The notes under the pieces are model-generated. The model had not been told where the DNA came from, made no database searches, and saw only the letters and a program-made list of their open reading frames with translations. This document shows positions 1-9,785 of a stretch of 64,000 bases of DNA, in pieces (positions within the stretch are counted from its first letter, which is position 1; each line of letters starts with the position of its first letter). This DNA is from Prorocentrum cordatum. Its lineage: Eukaryota; Sar; Dinophyceae; Prorocentrales; Prorocentraceae. The stretch is from assembly GCA_963575745.1 (NCBI GenBank), contig CAUYUJ010009802.1, forward strand, positions 405,467 to 469,466, read 5' to 3'. A program made the position numbers and the translations under genes.

Positions 1-292
1 AGGAGGAGGAGGAAGAGGAGGAGGAGGAGGAGTATGAGGAGGAGGAGGAGGAGAAGGAGGAGGAGGAGGAGGAGGAGGAGGAGAAGGGGGGAGGAGGAAG
101 AGGAGGATGAGGAAGACGAGGAGGAGCAGGAAGGCGTATGGGGAGCAGGAAGGTGCGGGGGAGGAGGGGCAAGAGAAGGAGGAGCAAGAGGACGCGCAAT
201 AAGATAATAAGGAGGAGAAGGAGCAAGAGAAGGAGGAGCAAGAGGAGGAGCAAGAGGATCATGATGATGAGGAGAAGTAGACTTAGACTTAG
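1..292. repeat. GGA/AGG-rich microsatellite
   Basis: Almost uninterrupted GGA triplets with GAA, GAC and GCA variants. The open frames crossing it (Arg/Glu or Ser/Pro-rich) come from the triplet repeat and are not evidence of a gene. Confidence 0.9.
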
Positions 293-481
293 ACATCCCT
301 TGGCGAAAATAAGCTGTGTTACCAGAGCTTTGAAATCTCTCGCTGGGCGGCGTGACGGCCAGAGCAGAGGACGCTCTACTCTGGCGCAGACAGCGACTGA
401 TATTTACAAGCGTACGGCGCCGCGCGGGCGCTGGCAGGAGCACCACACGGGCCCCCCAGCAGCCCAGCGGGAAACGTTAGC

Positions 482-690
482 GCTGGGGTAGGAGGAGGAG
501 GAGAAGGAGAGGGAAGAGCAGGACGGAGGAGGAGGAGAAGGAGGAGGACGAGGAGGAGGAGGAGGAGGAGGGAGGAGGAGGGGGAGGAGGAGGAAGAGGA
601 GGAGGAGGTGGAGGAGGAGGAGGAGGAGCAGGAGGACGGATGGGGAGAAGGAAGGGGCGGGGAGGAGGAACAGCAGGAGGGAGCCGGGGG
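482..690. repeat. GGA-rich microsatellite, second block
   Basis: A second purine-rich GGA tract, separated from the first by about 190 bases of mixed sequence in which I recognise nothing. Confidence 0.85.
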
Positions 691-861
691 AAGCGGCTGA
701 ACAGGGGGAAGCCACGTCCTGCGAGGTGATCACGTGCCCGACGGGGCGCACGAAGGTGTGCAGGTTGCCGTCGAGCGATCGCGCATGGGCGTGCTTTTTG
801 GCCAGCTGGGGCGCGGCAAGGTGGGTGACCGACCTGTAGCCTTTCTGGGGAGCGCCCAATT

Positions 862-1065
862 TCGGCGGCGAGCCCGTAAGGGAAGTGAGAAGGGGCGGGC
901 CTTCTCAGAAGGCTGGGAAGTCCCATGGCCTTCTGAGAAGTTTTCTAAGCTGTCCCCGTAGACACAGAAAACTTCTGAGAAGGGGCGAGGGCTTCTGAGA
1001 AGTCCCGCCGCCTTCTGAGAAGGCCATCTCCTTCTCACTCCCCCCCTCGCCCGCCGACAAGAATT
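862..1065. repeat. Foldback element F, long form, copy 1
   Basis: About 200 bp with inverted ends. The left end reads CGGCGGCGAGCCCG..GGAAGTGAGAAGG; the reverse complement of the right end reads CGGCGGGCGAGG..GAGTGAGAAGG. The interior is a run of CTTCTGAGAAG palindromes. A second long copy lies at 23874-24090 with the same order of parts, so this is a dispersed, probably non-autonomous element rather than simple sequence. No coding capacity. Confidence 0.75.
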
Positions 1066-1633
1066 GTGGGGTTCGCAAATCATGGCTGGCGGCATGTGCG
1101 CGGACGAGGGAGACAAGTGCACGCACTGACAAAAAGGGGAGATCATGAGATCTGGTGAGATATTATGGCCCTGACCATGAGCTCCCCCCCGTATTCATCA
1201 CTTCCCTCTCTGCCGGCCCTCACTTTCGCTGGCAGGCCCAGATCGCCGACGATACTATAATTTCAACTGGCGTCTTTTCCTCCATTTCGGCCCTCAGGAA
1301 ACCGTGTCAGGCCCCAGGACTTCGGGCCCCAGGACCAGCACACATTGACCCGGGACGGAAGACCACCCCTGGGGAAGCGGCCAGGGCGCCCTGGGGCTGC
1401 GGACTGAAACAGATCCTGCTGGCGGACGTCGGGGGGGACGGGTCGTGTGATTGAGGGGTCCGCGGGAGATGGGGGTCCGATGCGTCCCCGCCCATGTGCC
1501 CGTGATCCTCGGGTCATACATCGAGTCTCTGGCGGCTGGACAGTCCAGGCACCCCAGGACGTCTCTCGGCGAGGAGCAGCTGCTGGAGAGCATCCCGAGG
1601 CGGGAGAACCCGCGGAAAGTCTCGAAGACGCCC

Positions 1634-1775
1634 TGGGCCACCGAACTCCTCGCGGGGCCGCGGTCCGCACGTCTTCGCGCCCTCGCGCCGAGGCGCCGGA
1701 GAAGAGCAGCTCCGCGGCCCCATGGCCGCGACACGCGGCGCGCAGCCACCTGCGCTCCCCTGGCACGTGGCCCTG
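1634..1775. repeat. 150-bp dispersed GC-rich repeat, copy 1
   Basis: Collinear with 29237-29382, 47485-47640 and 61958-62112. Shared landmarks in order are CTGGGCC or GGCCCAG, TCTTCGCGCNCTCGCG, GAGAAG, GCCGCGACNCGCG and CGCTCC/CGCCCC..TGACC. This copy is the most diverged. No function is evident. Confidence 0.5.
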
Positions 1776-2027
1776 GGTCTTGGCGGCGCGCACGGGGTGG
1801 CAGGGGGAGGTGGGCTCCGAACGCTCTCGCCCCGATCTCTGGGATCGGTCTTGCGCCTCGGTTCGTTCCTCGATGGCCCTGGGAATCCCGAAACGAGCCT
1901 CGAACGCGACGCATGTGAGTGTGGTTAGTGGTGGTGGGGGAGGTCGTGCTACAGGAGACCTCAAAACAGGGCCGAGAGCGAAGTCCTTTTCTTGTCCGAG
2001 ATCTCTTGAGGACCTCTGGCGGCGCGC

Positions 2028-2150
2028 AGAAAAGGGGTTTCGGGGAGGGGGGAAGGCTCGTTTTTAGGAGGCGCCGGCCCTGCATCTGCAGTGAAGGCCC
2101 GCGCCTTCTGACAAAGGTGCTTCAAAGAAGCCGTCTCACCTCCCCCTCCT
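2028..2150. repeat. Foldback element F, short form, copy 1
   Basis: A shortened relative of the element at 862-1065. It pairs with 32590-32708 through a shared block (GGCC.TG..ATCTG.AGTGAAGGCC then GCGCCTTCT) followed by CTTC.AAGAAG palindromes and a C-rich end. Diverged, so the boundaries are approximate. Confidence 0.5.
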
Positions 2151-3290
2151 TCCCATGGCGCGTGGCCGAGGGTCCTCGAGGGATCGGCAGACTGGGTCTG
2201 TCCGGCGTGCATCTGAGCTGAAGGAGGGAGGAGTCAGGCCCGGAAGGGTCAGAGGCCCACGTTGACGCTCCGGCCAGCCGCTTGGAACGCCCACGGATCT
2301 TGGAAGCGTTTGCGGCCAGCCTGAGACATACGTCTTCCCCCGCCTGTTTCCAACTATCACCTGGTGGGCCAGGGTGCGCTGATGCAGTAACGACGTTCTC
2401 TTAAGGAGGATCGATGCACGAACTGTCCATTTTCTGGTAGATCCGCCACGCATGTGTCTCCCCACACGCGCGCGCCCAAAGCTGCTCGGAAACAAGACGG
2501 CACGTATGGCCACTGGGGGCGAGTTACTCGGGACCATAGGGCCCGCCGCTCGCGAGCCTTTCTTGCTCGTCTTCGCACCCATGTTCTTCGTGGTCATCGC
2601 TCTGAGGTCGTTCAGTCTCAGGTCCGCCGCTCCCCCCGCTCTGATTCGGGAGCGCGCGCTGGCAGGGAAATCTCGCACGAGGGCCCCCCTTTCAGACGAG
2701 CGGCAGGAAGAAGGCGCAGGACAAAAAGCAAGAGGGAGGTCGAGGGTTGGCGGGCAAAGAACGGTGCTAAGAGCCCGTTCTGCAATCGGGGACGCAGGTA
2801 CCTGGGCGGCTGGAAAGTGAGCAGGCGTCCCCGAATGCAGACAGTTTGTTTCATACCGTTCTTCGTCCGCTGAGAGGAAGACGGCGAGAAGAGGGATTCG
2901 ACAAGCGGCCGCTGTGGAGGCTGGGACGAGGAAAATATCTGATTTCTTGAGGGTGTCACCCCGCAGATGCGGATAAGACTGAGGGGGCGGCGGTGGGGAC
3001 GACGGCTGTTTGCGAGACTTTGGAAAAGCCCGCCGCAGGCGCCAAAGCTCCACACATTATACCACGAGCCCGCCGCAGGCGCTGATTTTTTCGCTAAACC
3101 AATGTGAGCAGGTCGCGGGTGGGTCGCAAATAGGTCGCGGGTGTAGAGGGCTGAAAATCCAGCCCGTAATAGTTACCCCGACAAGCGAAGCCATTTAGTA
3201 AGCGCACGCAAAGAATGAATCGAACAGGGCAGGGCTTTTTAGTCAACGCCCATGGTCCTTTCGTAAACGTCAATTGTCGGGTCCGGGTGG
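2151..3290. other. No recognised gene
   Basis: Mixed GC-rich sequence with overlapping open frames on both strands, none with a recognisable domain. GGTCGCGGGTGGGTCGC units related to the next array appear at 3107-3140. Nothing else is supportable. Confidence 0.4.
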
Positions 3291-3295
3291 TTTTT

Positions 3296-3430
3296 CCTCC
3301 CTTGAGGGTGGGCCGTTGGGTGGGTCGTGGGTGGGTCGCGGGTGGGTCGCGGGGTGGGTCGCGGGGTGGGTCGCGGGTGGGCCGCGGGCGGGACGACGAC
3401 GACAACAACAACAACAACAACAACAATTAC
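3296..3430. repeat. GGGTGGGTCGCGG minisatellite running into (CAA)n
   Basis: Roughly seven 13-14 bp units of GGGTGGGTCGCGG end in GACGACGAC and then about eight CAA triplets. A compact double simple-sequence block with no coding support. Confidence 0.85.
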
Positions 3431-4400
3431 TAGGACGTGGGGACACTCCGTTCTCACCAGTGCCAGGGTTTTCATAGGAGGCGGGCAATACCCCCACTTT
3501 GTGGGGGGGCCGGTTCAAGCTCTACCAAATTTCCAAACGACTCTTCGCCACCACCCACACCCAGCTTCCCGCCCTATGACGTTCGGACACTTCACTTCGT
3601 GGCATGCGGACGACCGTGGCTACTATTCAGGGCCCCGCGGCCGACGACGACGGCGTGCGCGCGCGAAGAAAAAACGAATGTGTCCCGCATGGTATTATTT
3701 GACAGGGATGATGGCCCTGGCAGGTGCGCAACCGTTGTTGCAGAAGTTCGAAAAAGTTGCTCGCAAAAGCCCGTTTGACAGAAATGATTAAAAAGTGTTG
3801 GGTTTCCTACGAATCCGCAAGAGCGCGCGGGATGAAATTTTGACATTTTTTTTGAAAAACCATTGGTTTTTTGATGTTTTTATGTTAAAATCGCTACGAA
3901 AACTAAGGTTTTGGAAGGATTTCGTCTTGCGCGCGCGAATGTCCACTTTACCTTATTTTTTGCAAGGGATTCTTGAAGTTTGGTTATGTTAGAACAAGAA
4001 ATGTCCACTTTAGCTTATTTTTTGCAAGGGAAAACCGATCGTAACAACACAACCGGATCCGGATTCCCCCGTTTTGCCTGAGACTTCCTCACGAAAATGA
4101 TGAAAATGAGGCTGCGGCCTAGGCGCGGCGGGGGGGTCGTGCACCAGGGGTCCCAACAATAATTATTCTTTAGAAGTAATAATGTTCAAGAACAACAACA
4201 ACAATCATTCTAAGACTGTTCGTTCTTACTTTCCCGTGTGTCATTCAAAACGAGTTCCCCACACCCTTGATACCCGCCATGTTTGTCTTCGATCACACCC
4301 CCTTTGGGGTGATTATTTCTCTTTGCGGGGGGCGGCGGGCTTAGACAAGCGGGCAAACCTGAACGGGCGGACAATCCTTCATGGTCGTACATGTGCCCGC
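3431..4400. other. Intergenic; short duplication at 3938-4031
   Basis: AT-richer than its surroundings. A segment reading AATGTCCACTTTA.CTTATTTTTTGCAAGGGA occurs twice, about 66 bp apart (near 3938 and 4001). No gene is recognised. Confidence 0.45.
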
Positions 4401-4407
4401 CAGTGGA

Positions 4408-4538
4408 ATTGGTGTGGGCCCTGCAAGAAGAGGAGGGGGAGAACGAGGGTGAGTGGGAGGAAGGGAGGGGGAGGGACGAACGAAGAGGGAAAACACCAGG
4501 AGAGAAGAAGCGAACAGGGGGGCGGCTGATTAGAGGCA

Positions 4539-4576
<38 letters not shown>

Positions 4577-4624
4577 AAACAAAAAAACATATAAGAGAGG
4601 TAGAGAAAAATATATAGGGGAGGT

Positions 4625-4664
<40 letters not shown>

Positions 4665-4853
4665 GAGAGAGAGAGAGAGAGAAAACAACAAAAGGAAAGA
4701 GGGAGGGAGGAGGCAGGAGAGGGGAGGGAGGAGGGAGAGGAGGGAGGGGATATGACAGAGAGGCATAAGGATGAGGGAAGAGATGAGGGAGAGAGAAGGG
4801 AGGAGAGGAGGAGGGAGAGGGAGGAGGAGCAGGAAGGTAAGAGCGTGAACGCT
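4408..4853. repeat. GA/GGA-rich purine tract
   Basis: Long (GA)n runs (near 4537-4570 and 4630-4682) inside a wider GGGA/GGAG region. It is strongly strand-asymmetric (purines on plus), so triplex or slippage behaviour is plausible. Not coding. Confidence 0.85.
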
Positions 4854-5029
4854 CGAGGAATTCCTAAGCAAAAGCGCCGTCCCTGAAGGAAGTCTCGGTC
4901 GGGAGCCCACGACGGGCGGGCGATCCCCTGACGGGCGGGTCGGGCGGGTGGGACATTCAAGCGGGATGCCTGAGTATGGCGAGAGCGCGATTACGAAGTA
5001 AATTGCCACGGCGTCCTTGGCGCAGCGTG

Positions 5030-5333
5030 CTTCCTGAGCGTGGAAATCGCGATGTCTGAATAACTTGCATGGAAGTCACAGGCGAGAGCGCAACTCCTGA
5101 ATAAAATGTGAAGGGTTCTCTGGCGGGAGCGGGGGTCTTGACCGAATTGCGAAAAAGTCTTGACTCAGTTGCGAAGAAGTCTCAAGCGGGAGCGCCGTTC
5201 CTGAATAAATTGTGAGGAAGTCTCAGATGGGAGCGGGGGTCCTGACTAAATTGCGAGGAAGTCACAAGCGGGAGCACCGATCCTGAGTAAATTGTGAGGA
5301 AGTCTCAGGAGCGGGGGTCCTGAGTAAATTGTG
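5030..5333. repeat. 41-bp tandem repeat hosting the retrotransposon
   Basis: The last units are exactly 41 bp apart: GAAGTC begins at 5176, 5217, 5258 and 5299. The consensus order is GAAGTCTCA, GCGGGAGCG, TCCTGAGTAAATTGTGAG. More diverged units reach back to about 5030. The array stops abruptly at 5333 inside AAATTGTG and resumes near 14303 as AGGAAGTCTCAGGCGGGAGC, so the 9-kb retrotransposon interrupts it. Confidence 0.85.
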
Positions 5334-5620
5334 GGCGCGCAAGCTTGCTTTGTTCGTGGGCACAATTCTTGGGGGGGGTGCAGCGGGAGGTCGCGCGCGG
5401 CCAGCAGGCGCGCGCGGTGCGCGTCCTGCAGGTGTACGTGGATCGCTTGGCAGGCGCGCGCGCGCGCGGGGCAGGTCCGCGCGCGCGCGGGCCCTCGCCG
5501 CGCAGGCGTTCGTCGCAGGTGCGCGCGCGGCCCGACGGGGGCGGGCGCGCGCCGCGACGCCGCGCAGGCGACCGCGAGTATCTGCAGGACGGGCAGGCCC
5601 GCTGCAGTCTTGTTTCTCCC
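5331..5620 (+). repeat. Split direct repeat A1
   Basis: About 290 bp, aligning end to end with A2 at 13766-14053. It starts at GTGGGCGCGCAAGCTT and ends at GCTGCAGTCTTGTTTCTCCC. Very rich in GCGCGC. The promoter would be expected here by analogy with the family, but I see no defined motif. Confidence 0.85.
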
Positions 5621-6650
5621 TTCTCCTCTCCTGTCTCTCTCCTCTCTCCTTCTCCTCCTTCTCTCTTGTCTCTCCCTTCTCTCCACCTCCTCCCTCTCCC
5701 TCTTGCTCCTTCTCTCCTCTCCCTTCCTTCCTCTCGCCCCCCCTCCTCCTCGTTCTCTCCTGCTGCCCTCTGCTTTCTGCTAGGCCGTGCCCCCCCCACC
5801 CCCCCCTCTCTCCGCGCGCGCCCGCCCGCGCGCGCCGCGCGCGCGCGCCGGCCTCCGTCGCGCGTCCGTCGCGCGCAGGTTCATCTCCTCCCCACCCCCC
5901 CTCCCTCCGCAGGTACCGCGTTCCCTCGTCTGTTCTGCCCAGCTCGAAAACTGGTTCTTTTGCGCGGCCCAGGGGCCCGCCCCCTTGGGGGCCCGCGCGC
6001 CTGCACCGCGCTGCTCGCTCGCGCGCGAGAGCGGTCGCGACCGCAGCTTGTGCGCAGCGCTGCAGCTCGCCTGCCACGTGCCAAGAGTTCGCCGCGCGCT
6101 TCGCGGGCGCTGCTTCGCTGCGTTTCTGTGCCGTCATGTCTCGCGATTCTGGGCCCCCTGCAACGCTGGGCAAGCCTGGTCAAGGCCTGAAGGCGCGCGC
6201 GGCGGCACTCGCGCGCAGCGCGTCTGCGGTCGCGCGCTCGGCGCAGGCGCGGGAAAAACTGGCGCACCTGCTGACCAAAGGGGCGGGCCCCAAGTGGCCC
6301 GCGCCCATGGGGCCCGCCCCTGGTCATGCCCGCGCCGCCTCTGGACGAGTGACGCGACGAAAGGCAAGGCAACCTGGAGGTGGTCAGGGCGAACGTGCGG
6401 TTCGCCCTGGACCAAGCCGCGCCCGGCCTACCTCTCGTTGTTCGCCGCCAAATCATGGGCTTCGCTAAAGCGCACATTGATAGCATCCGCCTGATAACGA
6501 ATCGCGAGCGGGCGCGGGGGCGCGCGGCGCGCGAAGCGCTTAGGCGCGGGGGCAAGCTGGAGCGTCGGGGCGCTCGCTCGCAGTTTCCAGCAAAAGGGGC
6601 TGCGGACTCCCTCTTCCTCGCGGTCGTCGCACAGGTCTACCACCGGCCAT
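5621..6650 (+). other. 5' leader of the retrotransposon
   Basis: CT-rich (5621-5790), then very GC-rich. The open frames are Ser/Leu/Arg/Ala-rich composition artefacts. No domain recognised. Confidence 0.4.
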
Positions 6651-6654
6651 AAAG

Positions 6655-7440
6655 GAAAGACGGACCATTCAGTGTCCAGTCAAGGTCTTTCCGCCTCAAG
6701 CCCACTACTGGCCTCTGAGGCAAGGGCTCTTTCGCCCTCCCCGCGGCCTACTACTGGCCAAGGGGGCAGACGGACCATGCAGCGTCTCGTCTGAGCCCGA
6801 TCAGCCTCAAGCCTACTACTGGCCTCTGTGGCAAGGACTCCTCTGCTCGCACCACGGCGTACTATTGGCCAGTGCGTGTGACGGACCTTGTAGTGCCCCG
6901 TCATGATCAATCTGCCTCAAGCCTACCACTGGCCTCTGAGGCACGGGCTCTCTCGCCCTCCCCGCGGCCTACCATTGGCCAAAAAGGGAACAGACGGACC
7001 ATGCAGTGTCCCGTCTGCGCTGGTTCAGCCTCGAGCCTACTAATGGCCTCTGTGGCAAGGGCTCTTCCGCCCTCCCCGCGGCCAACTATTGGCCAAAAGG
7101 AGACTGACGGACCATGCAGTGTCACGTCTGTGCTTGACCCGCCCCAAGCCTACTACTGGCCATTGTGGCAAAAGGGCCCCCTCGCCCACCCCGCGGCCTA
7201 CTGCTGGCCAAGGGGGACAGACGGACCATGCAGCGTCCCGTCTGTGCTCGATCTGCCCCAAGCCTGTTCCTGGCCTCTGTGGCAAGGGCTCGTTTGCCCT
7301 CACAGCGGCCCACGACTGGCCAGTGCGGACAGTTGGACCATGTAGTGTCTCATCCGCTGTGTCTCCGCCTCGGGCCTACGGTGGGACTCTGTCGCATGGG
7401 CCTTTGCCGCCTCTCCGCGGCCTATCAATGGCCGACACCG
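6655..7440. repeat. 113-bp tandem array inside the retrotransposon
   Basis: Seven copies of a unit beginning near CGGACCATGCAGTG, at about 6662, 6771, 6881, 6995, 7107, 7222 and 7336 (spacing 109-114 bp). Each carries GCCT(A)CTACTGGCC, a (G)GGCTC..TCGCCCTCCCCGCGGCC block and a second ACTNTTGGCCA. The period is not a multiple of three, so a repeated protein is not the reason. It lies between A1 and the gag-like region, where a regulatory or packaging role could be imagined but is not shown. Confidence 0.85.
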
Positions 7441-7593
7441 GCAAAAGGGCCGCAAAGCATCCTGTAACTTGCGCGCGCACACTTCGTCGCCCGCCGCGGC
7501 ATCACGCGCCGCCGCCGATTCAGCCGCGCCGCAGAGAGACGCGCCTTAGCAACGTCGCATTTGACAGGCGCCGTTTTGTGCTGTTCTGCCGCG

Positions 7594-8816
7594 ATGTCCT
7601 CGGTGCGCGATCTTCTCGCTGGCGTTGGCACGGAGTGCGTAGAGAACGGGTCCCTCGGGACCGCGCCGCCCGAGTGGCTCGATGCCGTAGCGCAGATCTG
7701 CGAACGGTAAGAGATCGGGTCTGTCGAGGTCCTAGCTCAAGCAAAACCGGTGGACTTCGACGCCTACACGGCAATTACGGCCGGGAAAAGGGTGTTCCTG
7801 ATCAAATGCATTGCAGAGGCGCAGAAGATGCGGCCCAGCGCCAGTGCGCCTCGGAGGCAAGGCGTCACGTCAGGCGCGCGCCCGCGCTTTGGCGCGCGAT
7901 GCGCTAGGCCTTCACACACGTTGACCTGGCGGAAGACATTGCTAAGCAGCCGGCGCTCAACGGGCTGCCGCAGCCCTTCTGGCCCAGGTGCGCCCGCCGA
8001 ATCGGCGCGCCGCGCGCGCGGCCCGCGTGGCGCGTCAGCTGCAAGATGGCTGACTGGCTCGCCACGGAGGTGAGGAAGCTTGAAAAACGCGCGATCCAGA
8101 ATCCCTTCGTATTCACAGACATCAAGAAATGGTTTCCAGCCTGGATGGTCCCGGGCGACGCGCATGGCGCTGACGACCAGCCCGAGGCGTCCAAGGAGGT
8201 CAGGGACCTCGCCCGCGCTCTCGGGGCCGCTCTGACGAGCGACCCCAAGAAGGGAATGTTCATCACGAGCTGGGCCATTGCGTGGCAGAGGCGCCGCGTC
8301 GCACCGCAATCATTAGCCGTCGCCGCGTCGTCGGGCGCGCGCAGGTACGGGGTGGCCGCTGTGGCACTCGGCCAGCTTCCACCGCGTGCGGTCCTGCAGC
8401 GCCAGGAAGTGATTATGGCGGTGGCCTGCCAGGCCCAGGCTCGCCGCAAGCGCGCCAGCGCGCGCGCGCCGCGCTCATCCGCCCTTGTTCAAGCAAAAAC
8501 CGGCGCGTCAATCTCGCGTTGATTTACGACGAGGTCGCCCGCAAGAGCTGGGCAGAGAGAACGGTCGCGGGGGACCCAGAGCTCAACTTGTGCAGGGCGA
8601 TCTGCAATGTGGATCTCACGCTGCTAAGCACCGCAGAAGGGATATAATACGACAGCGCCGAATCCGACGAGGCGCCCAGTGGCAAGGCGGAGGCCGCCAG
8701 CAAGGCGGCTTGCACGGCCGCGCCCAGCCGCAAGGGTGCGGGCAAGGGCGGCTGGAAGGCCGCCCACAAGGGTAGCTCCTCAAGCGGTCACGGCGCCTGG
8801 AAGCGCCCCCAGTAAG
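7594..8816 (+). pseudogene. Gag-like protein of the tyrosine recombinase element, broken
   Basis: ATG at 7594 opens MSSVRDLLAGVGTEC. An in-frame TAA (about 7708) interrupts it, but the frame continues through VDFDAYTAITAGKRVFLIKC. It then shifts to the frame of MADWLATEVRKLEK (8046) and again to IYDEVARKSWAERTVAGDPE (about 8522). The end is a Lys/Gly/Ser/Ala tail (SRKGAGKGGWKAAHKG) stopping at TAA near 8814. Position after A1 and before RT, helical mid-section and basic tail suit a nucleocapsid-like role in packaging element RNA. No CCHC knuckle is visible. Function is inferred from context only. Confidence 0.55.
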
Positions 8817-9785
8817 GACAACTGGGGGTGGAGCGACAACAGCCGGAAGCCGAACACGCCCCCGCGACCGGCGAATAAGGCTCGCGGCTCGGGCCCGTAG
8901 GGCCCGAGGGCCATGCGGACACGCTCAAAACCACTGCCCTGGTGCGCGTCGACCGGACACGCCGCGCACGCTCTGCTGTCCGTTGCGCGCACGCGGCAGG
9001 ATAGCACCAGCGCGAGATTCCGCGCTGCCGGCGATGGGCAAGGGTGAAGCGCGCCGAGGCATTTGTCTCTTCGGCGCGCTCGCGTCTTCTACGAATCAAC
9101 AATTGCTCGGCGCGACATTATGCGCGGCATGTGCCACTTCAGCGCCGGCTGCGCATCCGCTCCGCAACGAAAGCAAAGCGCTTGTGCCTCGGTTTTCCCC
9201 TCGTGCGTCTTCTGGCGCAAAAAGGCCGCCCGCTCGCGCGATGCGTGCCGCGCGGCGAGGTTCGGGGATCAGCGCGGCGCAGTTGCGCGCACGGGTTGCG
9301 TCAAACGTGCAAGCTTTCTTTCCCGGTGTTTTAGCATTCTGCTTGTCATGCTGTCGCGGCTGCCCGCGCCGCCGCAGCCGCCGCGCCGGCGCCCGACGCC
9401 CCCGGCGCCGCCGAAACGTCGGCGCCGACTACCAGCGCCGCCAGCCCCGCCTGACTCGGCGGAGCTCCCGCGCCCGCATAATGGAGCGCGCGCGTTCGTC
9501 GGCTGGCAGGCGGTATCGCGCAGCCGTGCGATTTTGGAATCTCTCCGCAGACTCGAGGAGGAAGCCGCGTCCTCCGCCAATGCAGGCAAGCTCGGTTGCA
9601 TGCGTGAAGCGCTTCAAAGAGGGGCCGCGCCGTTCCCGGACACAATAATTGAACAGACGATGCAGTAAAAGCAATCGCCTGGCGGCAAAGTCAGCGGAGC
9701 AAGCCTGCAGAGTCCGCGAGCGCCTTATTTCCCAAATCGAGCTGAAAGGTGCGGCGTTGAGAACGCAACAGGGCGTGCGCCGCGC
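8817..9785 (+). other. Spacer and uncertain 5' part of pol
   Basis: Contains an Ala/Pro/Arg-rich frame from an ATG at 9348 ending at TAA 9668, with a helical stretch (SRAILESLRRLEEEAAS). It could be the N-terminal part of ORF2 or a separate small frame. I do not recognise it. Confidence 0.35.

Noticed and set aside
1263-2085. Long minus-strand frames near 1.3-2.1 kb
   Set aside because: Overlapping Arg/Pro/Ser-rich frames on both strands in GC-rich DNA; part is the 150-bp dispersed repeat.
5329-6494. Plus-strand proteins of 235-379 residues in the GCGCGC-rich leader
   Set aside because: They start within the A1 repeat or CT tract, are Ala/Arg/Ser/Pro-rich in every frame, and have no domain.
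6655-7440. CRISPR-like array because of regular units
   Set aside because: Units are 113 bp and similar throughout, with no short repeats and unique spacers; the setting is a eukaryotic retroelement.
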